A DNA stretch of 64,000 nucleotides from Rhinopomastus cyanomelas (lineage: Eukaryota; Chordata; Aves; Bucerotiformes; Rhinopomastidae). Position 1 is the stretch's first letter; every line of letters starts with the position of its first letter. Positions 48,601 to 57,339 of this stretch are shown in pieces. Location of the stretch: assembly GCA_013400115.1 (NCBI GenBank), contig VXBP01007098.1:1116001-1180000 (forward strand), in the 5' to 3' direction. A program made the position numbers and the translations under genes. The notes beneath the pieces are model-generated. The model ran no database searches and had not been told where the DNA came from. It worked only from the letters and a program-made list of their open reading frames with translations.

Positions 48601-51600
48601 AAGGAAGGACTTGTGGTACCAGACTTCCTGTATTGCAGTAGATTTCAGTGTTTCAGGGCACAGAATAGTGCAGTAGCTGGAACTGAGAGTAAAGATAAGC
48701 AATTGCTTCTAACTTTGGTAACAGTGAGGATTGTGCTGCGAGCACAGGAGTTAGCAAATACACTTATTTTCCCAGAGGGAGATATACAGACTGTTGCACT
48801 TTTACCTCACAATCAAGTTACGACGTGTACGTCTGTGGATTAAAGTCAAGGAAGGAATTTGAAATTGTATGCTCTTGCCTTTTCCATTTCTGTGCTACTG
48901 CCATTACACTGAGAGCCTGGAGAGGATGGGGGAATCTGGGAAAAGGAAAAGAAATTCTCTTACACAGGATTAGCTTTGACTAGATGGTGTTAACTTGCGT
49001 GCTGCTTCTGAAAATAATTAAGGGTTTTGTTTTTAGCGTGAACAGACACCAGGTGGATGCTGCTCTGGTGCTGCCAGTTTTCACAAAACTGGTAGGAACT
49101 TGATCAGTGAGCCTCTGTTCTTTGAGAGTGCAGCACTGCTGTCCATTTAGTTTTCTATGTGTGGATATGTGTCCCTGGGATTTAGTAGGGCTTGAAGTAA
49201 TTGTGTTTCTTTGTCTTTATAAACTTTGTCTGGTATTGAAACTCTTAAATTCTGGGCACCTCAATACAAGAAAGGCATTGAGGTGCTGGAGAAGGTCCAA
49301 AGCAGGGCAACAAAGTACGTGAAAAAACTTTGTGAGGAGTAGGTGAGGAAATTGGGGCTCGTTAGTCTGAGGCTGAGGGGAGACCCTATTGCTCTTCACG
49401 GTTACCTGAAAGGAGATTATAGAGATCTGGAGGTTGGTCTCTTCTCACAAGGAACAAGGGATAGAACAAGAGGAAATGGCCTCACATTGCACCAGGGGAA
49501 GTTTAGGTTGAACATTAGGAAAATCTTCTTCATGGAAAGGGTCATCAGGCCTTGGAACAGGCTGCTTAGGGGAGGGGGCTGAATCACCATCCATGGACAT
49601 TTTTAAAAATTGTATAGATCTGGAGCTTAGGGACAGGATTTAGTGGTAGGCTTGAGACTGTTGGATTAATGGGTGGACCTGATGATCTTCAAAGTCTTTT
49701 CCAACCTAAAACAATTCCATGATACTGTGTTTCTGAGTTCATTGTTTAAATCAAATGCTGGCCTTCACAAAGATGCTGGTTTTATTTAACTTGGGCAGTT
49801 TGTCATTCATGATGGTTTGTTGGGGTATCTCAAAAAATGAAAGTTTAATTTCACTGAACTGTTGCCTAAGAGTCATGCCTCTGGGTGGTCTTTCAATACA
49901 CTATTGTCCTGAATTTAGTAAATACACTTTCTGCTTAAATACCTTTTTAAATGGCTGTTAATGTGAGAAACAACAGCAGCTTTATTCCAGCGACAGCTTG
50001 TCTGAAAGCTACCCAGTTAAGAGGTAATGGAGTGGAGTGGCTCTTGCTTCACAGGGAGGGTGTTTCAGGTCCTTCTGTGGCTTAGTGAAAGGCAGTAAGT
50101 GATCTGCAATGTTTATCTCCTTGTGTGTGTTCTATGGCAATGAGACTTTGGCCTTCAATAAGGCCATTTAATTGCATTGCTCTTACTTGTGTTATGGTTA
50201 CATGTTATACAGCATGTTTAAAAAATCAGATAATTCTACTATAAGTAAACATAGTTAGTTGTTAGGTTTCAGCAAGATGCAGATTTGCTGTAGGTGGCCT
50301 CCAGGTTCACTGCAGGTGAGAGACCTGACATTGCATTCAGGAATGAGTGGTATCCCATGGCTGACACATAACTCCTGTGGTCCTGCTCTGTGGCTTGTGG
50401 CTATCCCTAGGTTTAACACTGAGACAGATATTTCTGCTGGGTGTCTGTAAATCAAGTTCTGGGAGGGGTTAGCTGATTTTTTATTTCTATTCATGTTTCT
50501 GTATTTTATTCTTTGTCATACAGAGGGAATCACGTTAGGCAAAGACACGTTCAGAGGTGCTTTGGAATTCAAGGACGTCGAGTTTGCGTATCCAACACGT
50601 CCAGAAACACCAATTTTCAAAGATTTTAGCCTTTCCATTCCAGCTGGCTCTGTTATGGCTCTGGTCGGCCCAAGTGGTACAGGAAAGTCAACTATTGTAT
50701 CCCTTCTGCTGAGGCTATATGATCCTATCTCAGGTATGTTGTGTGTGCCATTCTCTTTTGTGACATTGGATTCTTTGCATCTCAGATATAAGAGATATAA
50801 GAAAAATGTGGGTTCCTATGCTTGAGATCCTAGTGTGACTTTTCCAGTGGCGCACTGTGCTTCTCTCTGGAGTGTATGGTTGCCTTCTGGTGGTAACCTG
50901 CATGGCTTTGGATTACTTATCCACCAGTCCTGTACTTTCTGTTCTTTTCTGCCTCTCTTCAGTACACATCAAGTACTAACTTTGCTGTTTCTGTCACCTT
51001 TAGGTAGTATCACTGTTGATGGTTTTGATATCCGTCAATTAAATCCACTGTGGTTCAGGACAAAGATTGGAACAGTGAGTCAGGTAAGGAAGAAAATACT
51101 AAGTGAGTGAAATAGGTTTCTGGGGATCAGCTAGCTGTGCCTCACTTTTCTTTTTAAGACACTGTAGTTTTGCTTCTTGGTGAAATCCCTCCATGTCACC
51201 AATACTGCTGTTGTGCATGCCTCGTTCTGAAACATAAGTATTCGGCGCTAGTGCCGTTAGTTCTGTAGTTCACTTGTACCTTGTCATCAAGATTCAAACT
51301 GTTAGAACTGTTACATGTGGAGACTTTTCAAGCTAAAAGAGGGTAGTTTCAAGCTTAAAACAGGGAGATTTATATAACAGGAAGAAATTCCTCATTATTA
51401 ATGCTGAGTCTTCTAAGTGGGACTTATGTTATATCAGCTATAGGCATTAAATGCACGTAATGACAAGTCTATCATATTAGTTGTGTTTTCTGATTTATCA
51501 GGAACCAATTCTGTTCTCCTGTTCCATTGCTGAAAACATTGCCTATGGTGCAGAGGATCCTTCTACTGTGACTGCAGAGGAGATTCAGAAAGTTGCTGAA

Positions 51601-53639
51601 ATAGCAAATGCTGCTAGCTTTATCCGGGACTTTCCAAAAGGGTTTGACACTGTTGTTGGAGAAAAGGGCATTTTGCTTTCAGGTACATCCTTGTATTGCT
51701 TATTTTTAAAATCTGGATTCTGTAGAATGATGTAAAAATTCTGTTTTGTTACCAGTTTTTTATACAATTATAGCCTGCCATAAATACTAAGAAAGTATCT
51801 CCTTCATCTTCATTCCTCCGCCCCTCAGTGCCTCATTCTGCTCAGCCCATTCACTTAAAGTTATTTCACATCTATTTTCCTAATTGAATTTACGGAGTGT
51901 TTTTTCATCCAGGTGGACAGAAGCAACGAATAGCGATTGCACGAGCTCTGCTCAAGGTAAGGCAGCACCTAAGTAACTATTTAACTACTTTGAGGGGAGA
52001 AAGGATGGGTTAAAAAGAAGGAGCTCTTTCAGTAGGAGAGGTAGAAAATTATTTTTAAAAATAAAACTATATACATTAAAAATTATCTATCTTTGGGTTG
52101 TGTTTTTCAAATGATTGTCAGGCAATAGTGTTCTGATACTGTGTCACAGAATCATAGAATCATTAGGGATTGGAAGGGACCTTGAAAGATCATCTAGTCT
52201 AATCCCCCTGGCACAGCAGGATCACCTAGACCAAGTCACACAGGAACATATCAAGGTGGATTTTAAATGTCTCCAGAGAAGGAGACTGTGCAACCCCTCT
52301 GGGCAGCCTGTTCCAGTGCTCCGTCAGCCTCAATGTGAAGAAGTTCCTTCTCATGTTTCTATGGAACCTCCTATGTTCCAGCTTTCACCCACTGCCCCTT
52401 GTCCTGTCACCACATGACACTGAGAAGAGCCTGGCTTCATCCTCCTGACACCCACCTTCACATATTTATAGACATTAATGAGGTCACCCCTCAGTCTCCT
52501 CTTCTCCAAGCTAAAGAGACCCAGCTCCCTCAGCCTTTCCTCATAAGGGAAGTTTGGAAGCTTTGAAGATGGAAGAGTGTTATTTCTGTTTTGTCCTTTT
52601 AACATTTAGGCTTCTTAAAAGTGATGCTTTGAACAACTGTCAGTTCATTTGATGAAGTATCTTTACCTGGAGTTTTAAAAAGTATGAATCCTGTTCTCTG
52701 TCGATACAAATATCCAGATCTTGTCTAATTGCTATTATAACCAATTTCACTTTGTTTTTCAGAATCCTAAAATTCTTCTGTTAGATGAAGCAACAAGGTA
52801 AGAACAAAAATAAATAAAAATTTAGAAATTATCTGTTGGTAAAACTCATGTTTGAGAGGTACTCGCTCTTCTTTCTTTGCTCTACAAACCCTTGCACAAA
52901 TTATCCAGCCCTTTATTTTTAGTGTACCCACAAAAATAAGGTGTGAATTGGTTAGGAGACCTTATGCCAAGTGGAAAGGATAGCTCGTGCATTGTGCTGT
53001 AATTTCATGGCGTTCAATCTGTAATACGTAACTTGATTTTGAAACATGTACTTAAAACTTTCCTGTATCTTTCAGATCTCAGTGTAAAAGAGAAATGATT
53101 GCACTGCAGTATAGCCTTCATTGCAGTACAATTTTTTTCACTTAATAAACTCAGGGTTATTTTTCCATGCATATTTTTGCATGGAAACTCCTAATGCTTA
53201 TAATGTGGATACATGCAGTAAATTCCACTAGTTCCTATTCACCAACAACAGCAAGGCTTTGCAGTTCTAGCAAAACAAGCCTAACATGTACAAAACTAAC
53301 CCATCTTACGATAACAAACATCCTCACTGCTTCCCATTTCTTGTCAGTGCTTTGGATGCTGAAAATGAGTATCTAGTTCAAGAAGCTCTGGACCGGCTGA
53401 TGGAAGGGAGGACAGTCCTAATTATTGCTCATCGACTGTCGACTATTCAAAATGCTGATTTTGTTGCGGTGCTTGGCCAGGGTAAAATTCTTGAATGTGG
53501 AAGACATGAGGAACTACTTGCAAATCCAAATGGACTTTTCAGGAAACTAATGCAGAAACAAGCTTTTCTTCAGAACAGTGATACTTTTGCCTTGGATTTA
53601 CAGCCCAGAGAAAAGGATGTATTAAAAGAAAATGTATAA
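30402..53639 (+). CDS. ABCB10: ABCB10 mitochondrial ABC transporter (spliced, complete, 13 exons)
   Basis: ABCB10 (ABC-me) is a half-transporter that homodimerises in the mitochondrial inner membrane, supports heme synthesis and limits oxidative stress. The 13 exons start at 30402, 40419, 40938, 42720, 44141, 44994, 47018, 50524, 51004, 51502, 51913, 52763 and 53348; the TAA is at 53637-53639. They sum to 2058 nt (685 residues). Residues 1-99 are Arg/Ala/Leu-rich with few acidic residues, a mitochondrial presequence; they are shorter and less conserved than in human. The membrane domain occupies about 100-385. The ATPase domain has Walker A GPSGTGKST (454-462, K460), Q-loop Q502, LSGGQ (561-565), Walker B ILLLDE (D585, E586) and H-loop H617, all intact. 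The C-terminus runs on as about 20 residues not in the human protein as I recall it. The ATG at 30402 is preferred over an in-frame ATG at 30087, which lies just past a CR1. Confidence 0.97.
30885..31133 (+). mobile_element. CR1 LINE 3' tail
   Basis: 'ggaagtttaggttggacctg', 'ggccttggaacaggctaccc', 'tagatctggagcttatggac' and the end 'ggtcttttccaacctaagcc'. Same subfamily as 49235-49740. It meets an antisense copy immediately downstream. Confidence 0.92.
31155..31715 (-). mobile_element. CR1 LINE 3' half
   Basis: Well-preserved antisense copy from the tail 'cagaatcacagaacattagg' through 'ggaacatatccaggcaggtt' and 'gacattaatgaggtcacccc' to 'cagatgtggtctcagtagtg'. It is tail-to-tail with 30885-31133 and similar to the copy at 52143-52560. 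Confidence 0.93.
33014..33506 (-). other. Two overlapping unexplained frames, ABCB10 intron 1
   Basis: Minus-strand frames of 152 and 91 codons overlap here in different phases. The shorter includes FLPEPADGEESLLVPVTAGA. No family is recognised, neither is bounded by obvious splice sites, and the region is less AT-rich than its surroundings. It may be a decayed retrocopy or chance. Confidence 0.12.
34190..34490 (-). mobile_element. CR1 LINE 3' tail
   Basis: 'cctttaggttggagaggact', 'ccactaaaccctgtccctaa', 'ctgtggacagcttgttccag' and 'cttgtcctgtcacttcctac'. Antisense and diverged. Confidence 0.85.
35240..35400 (+). mobile_element. CR1 LINE 3' terminus
   Basis: 'ggagtctccttctctggaca', 'cctggatatgttcctgtgtg' and 'ggattggactagataatctt' ending in 'gttctgtgattctgt', where the terminal short repeat is visible. 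Confidence 0.9.
37125..37530 (-). mobile_element. CR1 LINE 3' half (older copy)
   Basis: 'aggaagttcttcgtaacatc', 'cctaaacctcctctggtgca' and 'ctgctccagcacctcaatgt' are reverse-complement CR1, clearly diverged. A plus-oriented scrap 'ggttggactcaatgatcttg' sits directly before it at about 37096. Confidence 0.8.
38434..38450. promoter_or_regulatory. Tandem palindromic TAATTA sites
   Basis: GTAATTAC occurs twice with one base between, so both copies read the same on either strand. TAATTA is the homeodomain core. A single occurrence in intronic AT-rich DNA is weak evidence of function. Confidence 0.25.
38570..38850 (+). mobile_element. CR1 LINE 3' tail
   Basis: 'gataggacaaggggaaatgg', 'aggaagaaattcctcactat', 'aaggccaggttggatggggc' and 'gtgtccctgcccatggcagg'. 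Relatively intact and plus-oriented. Confidence 0.93.
40419..40619 (+). CDS. ABCB10: ABCB10 exon 2 (TM1-TM2)
   Basis: 201 nt between TTTGCAG and CTGCAG|GTAAAA, phase 1 at both ends. AAVGFLTVSSVITMSAPFFL forms the first membrane helix and LLSGIFLCGAAANATRVYLM the second. Confidence 0.95.
40938..41140 (+). CDS. ABCB10: ABCB10 exon 3
   Basis: 203 nt after CTGACAG, ending ATGATG|GTACAG in phase 0. GQRIVKRLRTTIFSSILKQE through FFDKTRTGELINRLSSD is the long cytosolic coupling region shared by B-subfamily transporters. Confidence 0.95.
41141..42719 (+). other. ABCB10 intron 3
   Basis: Contains one CR1 terminus (42165-42255). The short frames, including an antisense one at 41251-41631, are unrecognised. 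Confidence 0.6.
42165..42255 (+). mobile_element. CR1 LINE 3' terminus
   Basis: 'tgatccctgcccatgagagg' and 'agatctctgaggtcccttcc' then 'aaatctgtgattcc' mark a short plus-oriented CR1 end. Confidence 0.8.
42720..42854 (+). CDS. ABCB10: ABCB10 exon 4 (TM3-TM4 region)
   Basis: 135 nt, 45 codons, phase 0 at both ends (CCTCTAG| and ACACAG|GTAGTC). VFVSPSLAAFVLSVVPPLAV then YGRYLRKLTKMTQDSLAEAT matches human ABCB10 with few changes. Confidence 0.95.
42855..44140 (+). other. ABCB10 intron 4
   Basis: 1286 bp. No repeat copy that I can name. It contains a perfect 13-bp inverted repeat at 43532-43563. Confidence 0.65.
43532..43563. repeat. Perfect 13-bp inverted repeat (hairpin)
   Basis: TTTTGAGATAACA, a 6-nt spacer (tcacag), then TGTTATCTCAAAA. 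The arms are exactly complementary. Pairing stops abruptly outside the arms, so it is too short for a typical pre-miRNA. Confidence 0.85.
44141..44287 (+). CDS. ABCB10: ABCB10 exon 5
   Basis: 147 nt, 49 codons in phase 0 (CATGCAG| and GGAGCA|GTAAGT). LAEERIGNIRTVRAFGQEVA is the cytosolic extension after TM4, one of the most conserved parts of the family. Confidence 0.95.
44288..44993 (+). other. ABCB10 intron 5
   Basis: 706 bp; nothing identifiable beyond splice signals (CCTTTTTCCTTAG at the acceptor). Confidence 0.65.
44994..45129 (+). CDS. ABCB10: ABCB10 exon 6 (TM5-TM6)
   Basis: 136 nt, phase 0 in and phase 1 out. [20 protein letters not shown] is TM5, and SSFLMYAFWVGISIG begins TM6. Almost identical to human. 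Confidence 0.95.
45130..47017 (+). other. ABCB10 intron 6
   Basis: 1888 bp. A 114-codon frame at 45743-46087 has no recognised family. No CR1 copy seen. Confidence 0.6.
47018..47113 (+). CDS. ABCB10: ABCB10 exon 7
   Basis: 96 nt, phase 1 to phase 1 (TGTCTAG| and TTAATG|GTGGGT). [20 protein letters not shown] then LIERKPQLPFN links TM6 to the ATPase domain. Confidence 0.95.
47230..47292 (+). mobile_element. CR1 LINE terminal fragment
   Basis: 'tgatctttcgaggtcccttc' and 'caatccctaatgattctatg' form the extreme CR1 3' end. Confidence 0.8.
47335..47362. repeat. Perfect 12-bp inverted repeat (hairpin)
   Basis: CTTTAATTAGAA, spacer gttc, TTCTAATTAAAG. Complementarity is complete across the arms. 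It lies about 40 bp downstream of a CR1 terminus in intron 7. Confidence 0.85.
47788..48125 (-). mobile_element. CR1 LINE 3' tail
   Basis: 'cagaatcatggaataccagg', 'gatcatctggtccaggaaaa' and 'gtgataaggtctcccctaaa'. Antisense copy with the 3' end at the left. Confidence 0.88.
49235..49740 (+). mobile_element. CR1 LINE 3' half
   Basis: 'gcattgaggtgctggagaag', 'ggaagtttaggttgaacatt', 'tagatctggagcttagggac' and the end 'agtcttttccaacctaaaac'. Same subfamily as 30885-31133. Confidence 0.93.
50524..50733 (+). CDS. ABCB10: ABCB10 exon 8 (Walker A)
   Basis: 210 nt, phase 1 to phase 1. It begins EGITLGKDTFRGALEFKDVE and contains the A-loop region (FAYPTRPE) and Walker A GPSGTGKST. Human has GPSGSGKST as I recall it; Thr at that position is a tolerated variant. 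Confidence 0.96.
50734..51003 (+). other. ABCB10 intron 8
   Basis: 270-bp intron with ordinary GT-AG ends (CTCAG|GTATGT and CACCTTTAG|GTAG); no other feature. Confidence 0.7.
51004..51083 (+). CDS. ABCB10: ABCB10 exon 9 (Q-loop)
   Basis: 80 nt, phase 1 to phase 0. SITVDGFDIRQLNPLWFRTK then IGTVSQ ends on the Q-loop glutamine (Q502). Confidence 0.95.
51084..51501 (+). other. ABCB10 intron 9
   Basis: 418 bp. Around 51330-51400 a CR1-like scrap is visible ('aggaagaaattcctcattat', plus orientation) but is too degraded to delimit. Confidence 0.5.
51502..51682 (+). CDS. ABCB10: ABCB10 exon 10
   Basis: 181 nt, phase 0 to phase 1. EPILFSCSIAENIAYGAEDP through VVGEKGILLS, the helical subdomain. The ABC signature LSGGQ is split across this exon and the next. 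Confidence 0.95.
51913..51956 (+). CDS. ABCB10: ABCB10 exon 11 (signature motif)
   Basis: A 44-nt exon, GGQKQRIAIARALLK, completing LSGGQ. It was recognised only from family knowledge and the exact phase match (CATCCAG| and CTCAAG|GTAAGG). Confidence 0.94.
51957..52762 (+). other. ABCB10 intron 11
   Basis: 806 bp, about half of it one antisense CR1 copy (52143-52560). No other feature. Confidence 0.75.
52143..52560 (-). mobile_element. CR1 LINE 3' half
   Basis: 'cagaatcatagaatcattag', 'gatcatctagtctaatcccc', 'gcctgttccagtgctccgtc' and 'gacattaatgaggtcacccc'. Little diverged. The doubled 'aatcatagaatcat' shows the CR1 terminal repeat. Confidence 0.94.
52763..52797 (+). CDS. ABCB10: ABCB10 exon 12 (Walker B)
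   Basis: A 35-nt exon, NPKILLLDEAT plus two bases, between TTTTTCAG and ACAAG|GTAAGA. It holds the Walker B aspartate (D585) and catalytic glutamate (E586). Confidence 0.94.
52798..53347 (+). other. ABCB10 intron 12
   Basis: 550 bp of AT-rich DNA; I see nothing other than the splice sites. Confidence 0.7.
53348..53639 (+). CDS. ABCB10: ABCB10 exon 13 (H-loop and C-terminus)
   Basis: It starts with one base completing the serine of SALDAENEYL, contains IIAHRLSTI (switch histidine H617), and ends with TAA at 53637-53639. After RKLMQKQAFLQ, a tail of about 20 mostly polar residues (NSDTFALDLQPREKDVLKEN) extends past the human end. Confidence 0.95.
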
Positions 53640-53938
53640 GAGAATGTATGAATGATGGAACCATACAGACTGCAAAGAATGTAATTTATGTTTCAGTTAT
53701 GTAAAGTAAATGTTATATTTTTCCAAAGTGTGCAAAATATTCTTTTGAAACTTAAACGTGTTTAAACTTTATATTGAAAGCTTTTTAATAATTATTGTAA
53801 CTTTTTAAAGTGTCTATCCCATGATTTCACTGGTTTTTTTGTGCTCTGTGTTATGTCCATTGAGACCATTTAGAATCTTGTTTGTCGTAACGCATTGTAT
53901 GATGATGTGCTGAACTCAAGTTCAGCATTTTAAGGGTA

Positions 53939-53944
53939 ATTAAA
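53939..53944 (+). terminator. Candidate ABCB10 polyadenylation signal
   Basis: ATTAAA lies about 300 bp after the stop codon and is followed by a T-rich stretch. No AATAAA is seen nearer the stop. A longer 3' UTR is possible. Confidence 0.35.
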
Positions 53945-56269
53945 TGACAATTTATCATTTTCATTATAATTGTCTGTTTACTTTTCAAGGAACTTTTACT
54001 TTCTGTGCTTGTCAATAGCGATAAAGTACTGGAATTCAGAAATGCATGACACTAACTTATCCTGAGTTCTGTCTGACTTCGCACTGTCACTTGTTACCAT
54101 TTGTCCTCCGTGTTGAAGTTGATTGTGATCACCATCTACAGTTGCCATAGAGAACTGCATCTGAGAACACGCTTTGGAGAGCTGTGGGTTCCTCAAGCAA
54201 ATTAAAAAACCCCAACAAATACGAACCACCAAACAAAACCTTTGACTTTACATAAGAGTCCCTAGATTGTGCTTTTGACTCCGAGAGAAATAAGGAAAAC
54301 CTGTTTAAAGGTCACACTGTGACAATAAGGACAAAGGAGTTGTATTAGTATGTTAAGTCATCAAAACCTAAATTTGCGGCATTATTTCCTCTTCTCTGTT
54401 TTCCCCATTCTTTAGCTTCGCTTCCTTTTTTTAAGATTACATGCAAAAGAACAGAATTTTACATAGGTGTATTTTGGTTTTCTTTGTTAAGGCATATTAA
54501 GGTAAGGGGGTTTTTATTGTTACTTGAAATGTCATTGATAGAAATCACAAGTTTTGCCTAACTACCTTATTGGGGTAAACTACCTTCCAAAGGACAACTA
54601 GAACAAGAATGACATTAAGTGCAGGAGAGTATATCTATCAGTAAAGAGTCAGCTTCATGATGGTAATTTAAGAAACTCTCCCAATAGAATCTCTATATAT
54701 AGATGCAAAACCTCAAAAGGTAACGTCAAAGTGCTAAAATCATTGCAGGTCACACTAAAACTAGTCTAAGCTAGAAAAACTTGTTGCTGGAAAACATGAT
54801 TTGCAACAGGTGAGATATGTAAGGCCGGGCAAGCTGAGAATGTTCATCTATTAAAGGACACATTCTATGTCAGTGTTGGCTAATTATTCTCTTTACATTG
54901 TGTTTAGAGGGGCTTGAACTTTACTCAGGTAAACTCTCCTTATGTGAGATGCAATGAGCCCCTTTATTCATGTGTTTACACAGGTTAGAGGAATTGCTTA
55001 CCGATTAATTGAGTGAATGTTTTGTGTCTTTTGTTTATTAGTTGTTGTGAGGTATTGAAGTCTACAGAAAAGTGTGAAAAGCTACAGAGAAGCTCTTGTT
55101 CACAGAAATGTGACTGTCATAATGAGTACGGAACAACAAACTTTATGCAGGCTAGAACCACTCAAAATATTCCTTGGAACAAACCACAGAACCTCAACAA
55201 GGTGAGAAAACACAGTATCTTAGTAATCTGTCATAGAAAGCTTTTATAGACTCCAGGTTTGTGGTTTACACACCTACAGAGTCTGCAGTGTGTGCATGCA
55301 CGTGTACTGTGTACTTCACTGGGTATGGGCACGGTTGGAACTGCAGGAGCCCCAGTAGCTTAATGAGGAAAACAGTGTAGGAAAATAGAAAAATTAAAAG
55401 TTTTGCATTCATTTTGTTAACAAGAGTTGTAGACCTACCTAGGTTGGATACTGCTGATGTGTCCAAGAACCCTGACAGGTCTTGCTCAGAACCATTGTTT
55501 GATGCTGCTGCCTTGCTAATGCGGTCTATAGGGCAAAAAGGGGCCACACAATGTAGAAAAGACTTGATGTGAGAGTATCTGACTGTATCTGAATGAAGTA
55601 CAACCAAACTTTCGTACACTCACTGACTCTTCATCATTGACCCCATTAGGTTTTAGTAATACTGTGTCTGCTCCTTGTTTGTCTAAGCTGCTGTTGGCAG
55701 GAAGAAGTTCAGTTCCACGAGGAATGGTATTAGCAACTCAAAACACAGCTGTGCTACTTGGAGTTTACCCCAAAGGCCAGCAGGTACTCAGAAGTCCACA
55801 AAGTGAGCTCCCCAAATTGTGAAAGCCTACAGTCCTAATCAGCATTATGGATATATTTGTTATTTATCAAGTTTCTACTGGTGAGAACAACTTCAGTCCC
55901 AGAGCTAATTTGCTGCATAATGTCTCACTTCAAGTGACAGTATAACTGCTTTCTACTTGACATGCTTAGGGATGGGGCATCACCCTGGTTAGGGACTGTG
56001 GCTTCCAGATACGATTTTTAGTGTTACCATGAGGGTCTGTTGAGGATAGCTCAACTAAGGGACACATAGACATGGAGTTACTTTATTGACAGCCTCCTGA
56101 ACATCTGTTTGGGGCATTAATTCCCAGAGTGTATTGGCCTGTAGGAAGCAAACCCTTCCTCCTGCGTAGGGAGTCTTTCAACTGCAGAGTTCAGCATAGT
56201 CCAGAAACACCTCAGGTTAGTACAGACATAACATAGTACTTCAGGTTACAAGAATTTGCCTTCAACAGC

Positions 56270-56915
56270 TGTGGAGCCCCTTTCAAAACCCACGTGGATA
56301 TGTTCCTGTGGGATCTTCTCTAGGGGACCCTAGTGATGTACGGAAAGGACCCAAGAACTCTGTTTAGAGTTTTTGAGGAAGTAATTTATTCTCTAGCGGG
56401 TGCACAGGGGTTAGCACCACCACACATGTGCACACAGGTGGCCCCCAAAATCATGATTATATGCCATAAAATAATACATATTCATTAGATACTCCCAACA
56501 TACCTATACATACGCATAACCTGTCCCCGTATAGGAAGCGCAGTTTCTTTTGGTGGTCGTTTTCTGAGGCTGGTGACACCATCTTGTGATGAAGTAAGTG
56601 TCTTCCTCAGGGTTGAACTTTTTCACCCCATCACTCCACACATGCCCTGTTGTTTCCTGTCACCAGTCCAAACCGTGTCGCTGGTCCCAGCCAGCATTTT
56701 AGCAATCAGTTTCTTCTCTGACAGGGTGCACCTAGTTCTACAAAATACTAGCTGCTAAGCGTTATGATTTTTAACAATAATAGGTAGTTACTACATATCC
56801 TAAGATAATGGTCACTCCATCAATAGTTAATGCTCACTCCATCACTAGTGTGGCAGGGGATGGGATGATGTGCAGAGGTCCTTTCCAACATCTACCAGTC
56901 TGTGATTTTATTAAG
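56270..56915 (+). mobile_element. CR1 LINE 3' tail split by an LTR
   Basis: The left part ends 'gtggatatgttcctgtggga'...'ctctaggggaccctag', and the right part resumes 'tgtggcaggggatgggatga'...'gaggtcctttccaacatcta'. Joined, they read as one continuous CR1 3' end interrupted at 56334-56844. Confidence 0.88.
56334..56844 (-). mobile_element. Solo LTR of an endogenous retrovirus (511 bp)
   Basis: The element starts TGATGTACGG and ends CTCCATCA, so it has the TG...CA termini of an LTR. It is flanked by CTAG on both sides (56330-56333 and 56845-56848), a 4-bp target duplication within CR1 sequence. Minus orientation is favoured because only that strand gives AATAAA close to the 3' end (TTTATT on the plus strand near 56386) with GT-rich DNA just 5' of it. 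TCACTCCATCA occurs twice at the right end (56812-56822 and 56834-56844). No internal retroviral genes are present, so it is a recombination remnant. The family cannot be named without a library. Confidence 0.8.
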
Positions 56916-57059
56916 GAACAGTGTAGTGTCGGTCCAATAAATACTCATACTCTGCTTTTCTTGTAAAAATACAGCAAAAGGGAACAGAATTAAGTTAAAA
57001 CTTTGACAAAGCACTCAGACTTTCTGTGCTGCCACTGAAGTATCTCAGGTTTGTCTCCA

Positions 57060-57178
57060 GGTCATGTAGATCTGGAGCTTAGGGACATAGGATCATAGGA
57101 TGTTAGGGGTTGGGACAGCTGGGTTAATGGTTGGACACAAACCTAAAGGCCTTTTCCACCCTAAACAATTCAGACATG
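57060..57178 (+). mobile_element. CR1 LINE 3' terminus
   Basis: 'tagatctggagcttagggac', 'gggttaatggttggacacaa' and 'ccttttccaccctaaacaat' match the CR1 subfamily also at 30885 and 49235, with a short insertion near 57088-57110. Confidence 0.78.
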
Positions 57179-57339
57179 CCAGACCCCAACTCCCTCAAAA
57201 TCCACAGCTCCTGGAACTGTATTTTAATGACAGAACACGGCTTTGGGAAATAATTGAGAGTTTCTGCAGGTTCCATTTGTGGTTAACGTAACTAATTGGC
57301 TTTACTGACAATACCGGCAGAAGCCGAGCCCTTCCCTGA

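Larger units (their letters stand above)
47114..50523 (+). other. ABCB10 intron 7
   Basis: 3.4 kb with CR1 pieces at 47230-47292, 47788-48125 and 49235-49740 and a 12-bp hairpin at 47335-47362. The rest is unassigned. Confidence 0.65.
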
